From NCBI RefSeq assembly GCF_003344625.1, contig NZ_QPKJ02000003.1, positions 883,777 to 947,776 of the forward strand: DNA of 64,000 nucleotides, read 5' to 3'. The notes beneath the pieces are model-generated. The model was not told the origin of the DNA and did not search any database. It saw only the letters and a list, made by a program, of their open reading frames with translations. Of this stretch, positions 22,897 to 29,334 are shown piece by piece. Position numbers and translations under genes: made by a program. Source of the DNA: Solirubrobacter deserti. GTDB taxonomy: Bacteria > Actinomycetota > Thermoleophilia > Solirubrobacterales > Solirubrobacteraceae. Positions within the stretch are counted from its first letter, which is position 1, and each line of letters starts with the position of its first letter.

Positions 22897-23808
22897 ATGC
22901 GGTGCTCGGTATTGCTCGTCGCGTTCGGGATCTGGCTCTGCTCCACGCCCGCGCAGGCGCAGCAGGTGCGCCTCGCAGCGCCCGCCGACTGCCTCACCAA
23001 CTCGGGCTGCGCGGTGGGCCTGCGGTCCGTATACGGACTTGACGTGCGTTCAGTGTTGGTTCCGCTGACCGTCGCCGACGCCGGCATCTCCGCGCTCGAC
23101 GACGGCCGCGCCGAGGTGGCGATCGCGTTCTCGTCCAACCCGCAGGTGTCCCGGCCCGACATCGTCACGCTGCGCGACGACCGCTCGATGATCTACGACG
23201 ACCACGTCGTCCCGGTCATCCGCCGCCAGCTGCTGCGCGATTACGGCGCGCGCGCCGCGCGAGCGCTGCGCCGGCGGCTGAACGCGGCGTCCGCAGTGCT
23301 CACGACGCTCGCGCTGCGCGGGCTCAACCAGCACGTCATCGACGGCCGCATGCCGGAGGCGGTGGGCGGCGAGTTCATCGACGCGAACGGCCTGGGCGGA
23401 AGCGCCGCGCGGCGCCCCGGCAAGCGGATCGTCGTCGGCTACATGGCGTTCGACGAGAACGAGACGCTCGCGCACCTGTACGCCGAGGCGCTGCGCGCGG
23501 GCGGCTTCCGCGTCGTCGTGCGCGCCGTCGGCGGGCTGCGCCCCGAGGCCGTGCGCAAGCTGCGCCGGGACCAGATCGACCTGTATCCGGCCTATAGCGG
23601 CTCGCTGCTGCGCTACCTGGTCGGGACGAAGCCGGAGCGGCTGCGGGCGGGCCTGCGTCGGACGCTCGCCCGCATCGACGTCGAGCCGCTGCGCGCCTCC
23701 CGCGCGCAGGACCGCAACGTATTCGTGACCAAGACCGACACCGCGAGCCGGCTCGGCCTCGCGAGCATCTCCGACCTCAGGCGTTACTGGCAGACTGCCG
23801 GTTCGTGA
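22897..23808 (+). CDS. OpuAC-like glycine betaine/quaternary-amine binding protein
   Basis: A 303-residue exported solute-binding protein. The signal peptide is MRCSVLLVAFGIWLCSTPAQA. Landmarks of the QAT/OpuAC family appear in two halves: a C-lobe-like segment first (PADCLTNSGCAVGLRSVYGL, GRAEVAIAFSSNPQ) and later the usual N-lobe start (IVVGYMAFDENETLAHLYAEAL, IDLYPAYSGSLLRYL). This suggests a duplicated or rearranged domain. No permease or ATPase gene is next to it. The stop overlaps the GTG of the YjbR-like gene. Confidence 0.75.
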   Translation: MRCSVLLVAFGIWLCSTPAQAQQVRLAAPADCLTNSGCAVGLRSVYGLDVRSVLVPLTVADAGISALDDGRAEVAIAFSSNPQVSRPDIVTLRDDRSMIYDDHVVPVIRRQLLRDYGARAARALRRRLNAASAVLTTLALRGLNQHVIDGRMPEAVGGEFIDANGLGGSAARRPGKRIVVGYMAFDENETLAHLYAEALRAGGFRVVVRAVGGLRPEAVRKLRRDQIDLYPAYSGSLLRYLVGTKPERLRAGLRRTLARIDVEPLRASRAQDRNVFVTKTDTASRLGLASISDLRRYWQTAGS

Positions 23809-24173
23809 GCTCGGAGCTCGACCGCGTCCGCGAGATCTGCCTGGCGCTCCCCGAGGTGACGGAGCGGCTCAGCCACGGCCATCCGACGTGGTTCGTGCGC
23901 GACAAGAAGACGTTCGTCTCCTTCCACGACAACCACCACCACGACGGGCGGCTCGCGCTCTGGTGCGCCGCGCCGGAAGGGATGCAGGAGACGCTCGTCG
24001 CCGGCGAGCCTCGCCACTACTTCCGGCCGCCGTACGTCGGCCACCGCGGCTGGATCGGCGTGAACCTGGACAGCGGGCTCGACTGGAACGAGATCGCGGG
24101 CGCGATCGAGGACGCGTACGCCGAGATCGCGCCTAAGTCGCTGGTCGAGCGCGCTGCTCGAAGATCGCAGTGA
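23805..24173 (+). CDS. MmcQ/YjbR-like protein
   Basis: A 122-residue protein of the YjbR family (double-wing DNA-binding-like fold). It shows VREICLALPEVTERLSHGHPTWFV, LALWCAAPEGMQETLV, YFRPPYVGHRGWIGVNLD and a helical end IAGAIEDAYAEIAP. The cellular role is not established. The GTG start overlaps the stop of the OpuAC-like gene. Its last 41 bases overlap the convergent phosphoesterase gene. Confidence 0.87.
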   Translation: MSSELDRVREICLALPEVTERLSHGHPTWFVRDKKTFVSFHDNHHHDGRLALWCAAPEGMQETLVAGEPRHYFRPPYVGHRGWIGVNLDSGLDWNEIAGAIEDAYAEIAPKSLVERAARRSQ

Positions 24174-24843
24174 TCTCGTCGGGTGCGACGGGCTCCACGA
24201 GCGCCGCGTCCACCGATATCACGTCCGGCCAGATCGCTCGCATCCGCCGGCCCGCCGCAGCCGCGTCGTACGCGGTGCCCCGCAGCTCGGGAACGCCGTC
24301 CGCGACCCACAGCCAGCGCGCGGCGCCGTCGCCCTCGTACGGGAGACCGACGCTGCCGGCGTTGATGAAGCGTGTGCCGCCGACGGTGCGGTCGTGCTGC
24401 TGGTGCGTGTGGCCGGCGACCACCAGCGGCCCGGCTCCGGCCAGCGCCTCGGCGTAGCGCTCGTCCGGGCTGATGCGCGTGAGCATCTCCTCGTCACTGC
24501 GCGGCGTGGCGTGGCAGTAGAGGACGCCGTCGATCTCGGTCGTGAGCGGGAGCTCGCCGAGCGGCTGCGCGCGGTCGCCGAGCTCGTCGGCGCTGCGCCG
24601 CGCGGTCACGGCGGCCAGGTCTTCGGGCGCCGGAGCCGCGGGCGCGTTCGCCGTCTCGCGCTCGCCGTTCCCGCGCACCCAGCGCGTGGGCAGCTGCGCG
24701 AGCCGGTCGAGCGTCGCGGCGGCGAACGGGCCCGGGACCGCGTCGCCGCCGACGAGCACCAGGTCGAAGTCCGGCGCGGCCGCCAGCACGGCCTCGAGCG
24801 CGTCGATGTTGCCGTGGATGTCGTACAGCGCGAGGACGTTCAC
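24133..24843 (-). CDS. YfcE/MJ0936-type metallophosphoesterase
   Basis: A 236-residue calcineurin-like phosphoesterase. The metal-binding blocks are visible in order: DIHGN (8-12), GGDAVPGP, GNGERE (GNHE-like block with Glu in place of His) and CHATP followed by VAGHTHQQ and INAGSVGLP. It probably hydrolyses small phosphodiesters in the cytoplasm. The GTG at 24843 begins directly before the first metal motif and has TACGAT (24855-24850) seven bases upstream, so the transcript may be leaderless. It shares a palindromic control region with the divergent secreted-protein gene. Confidence 0.87.
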   Translation of the reverse strand: MNVLALYDIHGNIDALEAVLAAAPDFDLVLVGGDAVPGPFAAATLDRLAQLPTRWVRGNGERETANAPAAPAPEDLAAVTARRSADELGDRAQPLGELPLTTEIDGVLYCHATPRSDEEMLTRISPDERYAEALAGAGPLVVAGHTHQQHDRTVGGTRFINAGSVGLPYEGDGAARWLWVADGVPELRGTAYDAAAAGRRMRAIWPDVISVDAALVEPVAPDEITAIFEQRARPAT

Positions 24844-24849
24844 GGCGCG

Positions 24850-24855
24850 ATCGTA
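24850..24855 (-). promoter_or_regulatory. -10 element of the metallophosphoesterase gene
   Basis: TACGAT on the minus strand ends seven bases before the GTG start, so transcription would begin at the start codon. The hexamer is identical to the -10 of the PP2C gene at 25328. The 17-base spacer is filled by the palindrome next to it; the -35 position reads TTCCCG, a weak match. Confidence 0.45.
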
Positions 24856-24875
24856 CCGCAACCGCACGGTTGCGG
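24856..24875. promoter_or_regulatory. Perfect 20-bp palindromic operator candidate
   Basis: CCGCAACCG and CGGTTGCGG form perfect nine-base arms around CA. The site lies exactly between the -10 and -35 positions of the leftward phosphoesterase gene. It overlaps GGGAAC (24874-24879), which would be the -35 of the rightward gene, whose -10 position is TGTACA (24896-24901). A dimeric repressor bound here would silence both genes. Confidence 0.6.
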
Positions 24876-24907
24876 GAACCGAATCCGTCGCGCGGTGTAC
24901 AAGCGGT

Positions 24908-25297
24908 ATGCGGGTCATCGCCGCGACCATCCTCGCGCTGCTGCTCTTCGCGCCCGCCGCGACTGCGAAGGAGGGCGTCCGGGCGCGCCTCGAGAGCCGC
25001 CTCGACCTGAACGCCCGGGCCGGCAGCGAGATCACGGTCAAGTGGCGCCTCTACATCCGCGACAGCGGCCGGCCGTTCGACGCCGGTGAGCTGTTCGTGC
25101 GGCTGCGCAGCAAGGGCTCCGGCGCGCCGACCCGCGCCTACGGCAAGGGCGACCGCGGCCGCTACACGGCGCGCGTGCGGGTCCCGCGCGGCGGCCTCGG
25201 CGGCATCCGCTTCGGGCTGATGGGCTACCGCTCGTTCCCCGGCGGCGAGTCCGAGCCCGCGCCCGTCTTCTTCCCGCTCGACAACGACCCGTTCTAA
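24908..25297 (+). CDS. Small secreted beta-rich protein, unknown function
   Basis: A 129-residue exported protein. The signal peptide is MRVIAATILALLLFAPAATA. The mature part alternates strands and turns (RARLESRLDLNARAGSEITV, WRLYIRDSGRPFDAG, GRYTARVRVPRGGLGGIRFGL) like one immunoglobulin-type domain, ending in FFPLDNDPF. No family recognised. It may be transcribed from an ECF-like promoter (GGGAACC, TGTACA) without a leader. The palindrome shared with the phosphoesterase gene suggests joint control. Confidence 0.7.
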   Translation: MRVIAATILALLLFAPAATAKEGVRARLESRLDLNARAGSEITVKWRLYIRDSGRPFDAGELFVRLRSKGSGAPTRAYGKGDRGRYTARVRVPRGGLGGIRFGLMGYRSFPGGESEPAPVFFPLDNDPF

Positions 25298-25304
25298 AGG
25301 CGCG

Positions 25305-25333
25305 CTGACAACTGACGCCGGCAGGGTTACGAT
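25305..25333 (+). promoter_or_regulatory. Predicted leaderless promoter of the PP2C phosphatase gene
   Basis: CTGACA (25305-25310) and TACGAT (25328-25333) are spaced by 17 bases, and the ATG begins seven bases after the -10. No ribosome site precedes the ATG. The layout equals that of the kinase gene promoter at 3595, so kinase and phosphatase may share expression logic. Confidence 0.55.
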
Positions 25334-25339
25334 GCCGCC

Positions 25340-26110
25340 ATGCCGGCCTTGGCGCTCGAATGCGCCGCCCGTAATGACATCGGGCGACGGGCGAACAACG
25401 AAGATGCCGTCTACACGAGCTCGAAGCTCGCGGCGGTCGCGGACGGCGTCGGCGGCGCCGCGGCCGGTGAGGTCGCGAGCCAGCGGATCGTCAACTCCCT
25501 CGCCCACTTCGACACGAGCCGGCTGGACATTCCGCTCGACGCCGCCCTCGAGAACGCGATCACGATGGGCAACGAGTCGATCGGCTTCATGGCCGGCGCC
25601 CGCCCCCAGATGCAGGGCATGAGCACGACCCTGACCGCGGTCGCCCTGTCCAACGACGGCACCTACGTGATCGCCAACATCGGCGACTCGCGCACCTACC
25701 TGTTGCGCGCCGGCGAGTTCACGCAGCTGTCGCGCGACGACAGCCTCGTCCAGGACCTGATCGACGCCGGCCACCTCACGCCCGAGCAGGCCAGGCGCCA
25801 CCCGGCCCGCAACGTCGTCATGCACGCCCTGGACGGCGACCCGGAGCGCCGCCCGTCCACCCAACTGCTGCCCGCGATGTTCGGCGACCGCCTGCTGCTG
25901 TGCTCGGACGGCCTGTCCGACGTGGTCGACTTCGACACCCTGCGAGAGCTGCTGCTCCGCCACGCCGACCGCGGCGAGTGCGCGGACCGGCTGATCGCGC
26001 TCGCGCTCGAGTCGGGCGCGCGGGACAACATCTCCGCGATCGTGTGCGACGTCGTGATCCGGGAGGACCCGGCCACCGCGTGGCAGGCGCCGCTCGTCCA
26101 CGAGCGCTGA
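25340..26110 (+). CDS. PP2C-family protein serine/threonine phosphatase
   Basis: A 256-residue PPM phosphatase. Metal and phosphate ligands are visible: RRANNEDAVY (Asp in NED), VADGVGGAAAGE, GMSTTLTAV, NIGDSRTYLLR, LLCSDGLSDVVD and SGARDNISAIV (Asp in RDN). There is no membrane segment, so it acts in the cytoplasm and could reverse phosphorylation by the membrane kinase at 3630, as PstP does for PknB. The two genes are 20 kb apart, so this is an inference. The stop codon lies in a hairpin shared with the end of malQ. Confidence 0.93.
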   Translation: MPALALECAARNDIGRRANNEDAVYTSSKLAAVADGVGGAAAGEVASQRIVNSLAHFDTSRLDIPLDAALENAITMGNESIGFMAGARPQMQGMSTTLTAVALSNDGTYVIANIGDSRTYLLRAGEFTQLSRDDSLVQDLIDAGHLTPEQARRHPARNVVMHALDGDPERRPSTQLLPAMFGDRLLLCSDGLSDVVDFDTLRELLLRHADRGECADRLIALALESGARDNISAIVCDVVIREDPATAWQAPLVHER

Positions 26111-26151
26111 TCGGTCACTTGACCACCTATACGGGGGTCAACTGACCGATC
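26109..26151. terminator. Bidirectional hairpin holding both stop codons
   Basis: GATCGGTCACTTGACC pairs with GGTCAACTGACCGATC with a single mismatch in 16 positions, around an 11-base loop. The left arm begins in the PP2C stop codon and the right arm contains the malQ stop codon. Such a stem between convergent genes would end transcription from both sides. There is no long T-run. Confidence 0.7.
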
Positions 26152-27361
26152 GGCCGGCGGCCTCCGTCGCGGCGCGGAGCCGCCGCGCCAGATCCGCAGA
26201 CGGGAGCTCGTCGAGCTTCCAGCCCCACCCGCCCGCGGTGCCCGGCTGGTTCATGCGTCCCTCGTTGCCGAGCCCGAGCACGTCCTGCAGCTGCACCATC
26301 GCCAGCCGGGCCGGGGAGGCGAGCGCCAACCGGATCATTCCCCAGTGCGGCTCGTCCTCGGAGATCCCGTACTCGTCCCACGCCTCCTGCACCAGCGCGA
26401 GCTGCTCGGGGCCGAGGCCGTCGTACCACCCGCGGATCGTGTCGTTGTCGTGCGTGCCGGTGTAGACGACCTGGTTCTCCTCGTGGTTCGAGCACACGTG
26501 CTGGGTGTCGCGCTCACCCGGCGTGAAGCCGAACTGCAGCACGGCCATGCCCGGCAGGCCCAGCGACTCCCGCAGCGCCTTGACCGGCGGCGTGATCACG
26601 CCGAGGTCCTCCGCGATCACCGGCAGCCCGCCCAGCGCCTCGCGGGCGGCGAGCAGCGGCGCGGCGCCCGGGCCGCGCTTCCAGGTGCCCGCCGACGCGA
26701 CCGGCGAGTCCTCCGGCACCGCCCAGTAGGCGGTGAAGGCACGGAAGTGGTCGATCCGCACGAGGTCGAAGAGCTCGAAGATCCTCCGCAGCCGTGCGAT
26801 CCACCACGAGTAGCCGCGCCGCTGCAGCGCCGGCCAGTCGTAGACCGGGTTGCCCCAGAGCTGGCCGTCCTCGGTGAAGGCGTCCGGCGGGACGCCCGCG
26901 ACGAAGCCGGGCTTGAAGATCTCGGGGTGGGCGCGCTCGTCGGCGGAATCGGGCGCGACGTAGATCGGGACGTCGCCGATCAGACGGACGCCACGGTCAG
27001 CGGCATAGCGGCGAAGCTCGGCCCACTCGCGGTCGAAGCGGACCTGATCGTCCAACGCGGACTCGCCCGCGAACGCGATCCAGTCCTCGATCCAGTCCGA
27101 GGCCTTGGCGCGGAACGCGTCCCGCTCGGCGTCGGTGACGGGCGCGTCGGGCTCGGCGAGCAACGCGGGTGAGGCGGCGAACGCGGACGCGCTCTTGTAC
27201 GGCGAGCCGTGCTTGTCGGGCGGGGACAGCGGCAGCATCTGCCACCACGTCTGACCGGCTGCAGCCAGCCAGTCGACCCAGGCGAAGGCCTCCGGACCGA
27301 GACGTCCGGACGGCAGTGAGGTCGGGTGCAGCAGCACCCCGGATGTACGAGGAAGGTTCAT
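26138..27361 (-). CDS. malQ: 4-alpha-glucanotransferase (amylomaltase)
   Basis: A GH77 enzyme that moves maltosyl and longer units between alpha-1,4-glucans and feeds maltodextrin into the glycogen network. At 407 residues it is shorter than the ~500-700 of many MalQ proteins but keeps the core: TSLPSGRLGPEAF, LPLSPPDKHGSPYKS, RLIGDVPIYVAPDSAD, GNPVYDW, nucleophile Asp in VRIDHFRAF, acid/base Glu in VIAEDLGVI and Asp in YTGTHDNDTIRGW. The ATG at 27361 matches the family start. It diverges from glgE with only 32 bases between start codons. Confidence 0.95.
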   Translation of the reverse strand: MNLPRTSGVLLHPTSLPSGRLGPEAFAWVDWLAAAGQTWWQMLPLSPPDKHGSPYKSASAFAASPALLAEPDAPVTDAERDAFRAKASDWIEDWIAFAGESALDDQVRFDREWAELRRYAADRGVRLIGDVPIYVAPDSADERAHPEIFKPGFVAGVPPDAFTEDGQLWGNPVYDWPALQRRGYSWWIARLRRIFELFDLVRIDHFRAFTAYWAVPEDSPVASAGTWKRGPGAAPLLAAREALGGLPVIAEDLGVITPPVKALRESLGLPGMAVLQFGFTPGERDTQHVCSNHEENQVVYTGTHDNDTIRGWYDGLGPEQLALVQEAWDEYGISEDEPHWGMIRLALASPARLAMVQLQDVLGLGNEGRMNQPGTAGGWGWKLDELPSADLARRLRAATEAAGRSVS

Positions 27362-27393
27362 GTGATCGCCTTGTCGGATACTCCGCGACTGAG

Positions 27394-29334
27394 ATGCCCG
27401 CACCGAAGCGCAGTGAACGCCCGCGCCGGATCAGGATCGCAAAGCCGGCGCCGGTCCTCGACAACGGGCGGTACGCCGTCAAGCGCACCGTAGGCGACAC
27501 GGTCGCCGTTTCCGCCGACGTCTTCCGCGACGGACACGAGAAGATCAAGGCCGTCGTGAAATACAAGGCGCCGGGCGGTCGGCGCTGGCTGGAGACGGAG
27601 ATGCGCGCGGTCGACGCGCACGTCTCCGGGGTCCGCTGGGCGGCGGAGTTCACCGTCGAGACGCCCGGCACCTGGCAGTGGACGGTGGAGGCGTGGACCG
27701 ACCGCTGGGCCACCTGGCACGACGAGCTGCGCCGCAAGGTGGCCGCGGACCTCGACGAGGACCTGACGTCCGAGCTGTCCGAGGGGGTGATCTTCCTCAA
27801 GCGCGCGCTGGAGAAGGCGAAGGATGAGGCCAAGTCGAGCATCGAGTACGCGATCGGCGTCCTCGAGTCCGACGCCGAGATCCATCAGAAGTTCGACGTC
27901 GCGCTCGGCCCGGAGCTCTTCCAGGCCATGGAGGAGGCCCAGGAGCGCGAGGGCGCGGCCAGCCTCGAGAAGCCGATCGTCGTCGAGGTCGACCGGGTCC
28001 GCGCCCGCTTCTCCGCCTGGTACGAGCTGTTCCCGCGCAGCTGGGGCGGCTTCAAGGCCGTCGAGGCGATCGTGCCCGACATCGCCGACCTCGGCTTCGA
28101 CGTCCTGTACCTGCTGCCGTTCCACCCGATCGGCGTCAACAAGCGCAAGGGCCGCAACAACTCGCTCGTCGCCGGCCCGGACGACCCCGGCAGCCCGTAC
28201 GCGATCGGCGGCAAGGAGGGCGGTCACTTCGCCGTCCACCCCGAGCTGGGCACCGAGCAGGACGTCCGCGACCTGTGCGCCACCGCGCACAAGCACGGCA
28301 TGGACGTCGCGCTCGACATCGCGCTCAACGCCTCCGCCGACCACCCGTGGCTCACCGAGCACCCCGAGTGGTTCCAGCAGCGCCCGGACGGCACGCTCAA
28401 GTACGCCGAGAACCCGCCCAAGCGCTACCAGGACATCTACAACTTCAACTGGGACAGCGAGGACTGGCAGTCGCTGTGGGAGGCGTGGCGCGACGTCTTC
28501 CTGCACTGGGTGGACGTGGGCATCAAGTGCTACCGCGTGGACAACCCGCACACGAAGCCGTTCGCGTTCTGGGAGTACATCATCAAGGAGGTCCACAAGG
28601 TCGACCGCGACGTGGTCTTCCTGAGCGAGGCCTTCACGCGCCGCGCCGTGATGCGCGAGCTGGCCAAGCTCGGCTTCACCCAGGGCTACACGTACTTCAC
28701 GTGGAAGAACTCGCGCCACGAGATGCTCGAGTACTTCAACGAGCTCGCCTGGGGTGAGGAGAAGGAGTACTTCCGGCCGAACTTCTTCCCGGTCACGCCG
28801 GACATCCTGCACGCCTATCTCGTGCACGGCGGGCCGCCCGCGTTCGTCACCCGCCTCGTCCTCGCCGGCACGCTGTCGCCGAGCTACGGCATCTACTCCG
28901 GCTACGAGCACTTCGAGAACGTGCCGGTCCGTGAGGGCAGCGAGGAGTACCTGAACTCCGAGAAGTACGAGATCAAGGACCGCAAGCTCGACGGCCCGCT
29001 GTTGCCGATGATGCGCCGGCTCAACGAGATCCGGCACGAGAACGTCGCCCTGCAGCACCTGAGCAACGTCTTCTGGCTGGACGCGCAGAACGACCAGATC
29101 TTCGCCTACGCCAAGCAGGAGCCCGGGAACACGATCATCACGGTCACGAACCTGGACCCCCACAACCAGCAGTCCGGGCTGGTCACGATCCCGGCGCTCC
29201 TCGGCCTACCGCCGGTCTTCGTGGTCGAGGATCAGTTCACCGGCAACCACTACGACTGGCGGATCGGCCAGAACTACGTGGAACTGAACCCGCACGTGGT
29301 CGGGAAGCAGTTCCACCTGTTCAAGGTGCTTTAG
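27394..29334 (+). CDS. glgE: Alpha-1,4-glucan:maltose-1-phosphate maltosyltransferase
   Basis: GlgE (GH13_3) extends linear alpha-glucan with maltose 1-phosphate, the last step of the trehalose-to-glycogen route. The 646-residue protein has an N-terminal beta-domain (YAVKRTVGDTVAVSADVF), a helical insert S about 105-180, and the barrel with WYELFPRSWGGF, YLLPFHPIGVNKRKGRNN, nucleophile Asp in CYRVDNPHTKP, Glu in FLSEAFTRR and a C-terminal beta-domain ending NPHVVGKQFHLFKVL. Length and insert fit the dimeric actinobacterial type. Its substrate comes from the maltokinase encoded at 33063. The stop overlaps that of the convergent OmpA-domain gene. Confidence 0.96.
   Translation: MPAPKRSERPRRIRIAKPAPVLDNGRYAVKRTVGDTVAVSADVFRDGHEKIKAVVKYKAPGGRRWLETEMRAVDAHVSGVRWAAEFTVETPGTWQWTVEAWTDRWATWHDELRRKVAADLDEDLTSELSEGVIFLKRALEKAKDEAKSSIEYAIGVLESDAEIHQKFDVALGPELFQAMEEAQEREGAASLEKPIVVEVDRVRARFSAWYELFPRSWGGFKAVEAIVPDIADLGFDVLYLLPFHPIGVNKRKGRNNSLVAGPDDPGSPYAIGGKEGGHFAVHPELGTEQDVRDLCATAHKHGMDVALDIALNASADHPWLTEHPEWFQQRPDGTLKYAENPPKRYQDIYNFNWDSEDWQSLWEAWRDVFLHWVDVGIKCYRVDNPHTKPFAFWEYIIKEVHKVDRDVVFLSEAFTRRAVMRELAKLGFTQGYTYFTWKNSRHEMLEYFNELAWGEEKEYFRPNFFPVTPDILHAYLVHGGPPAFVTRLVLAGTLSPSYGIYSGYEHFENVPVREGSEEYLNSEKYEIKDRKLDGPLLPMMRRLNEIRHENVALQHLSNVFWLDAQNDQIFAYAKQEPGNTIITVTNLDPHNQQSGLVTIPALLGLPPVFVVEDQFTGNHYDWRIGQNYVELNPHVVGKQFHLFKVL

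Noticed and set aside
16537..23808. Genomic island or phage origin for the protease region
   Set aside because: GC content and codon use match the neighbours, and no integrase, tRNA or attachment repeat is visible.
26138..27361. malQ as truncated
   Set aside because: All three catalytic carboxylates and the family N- and C-terminal blocks are present, so it is a compact form.
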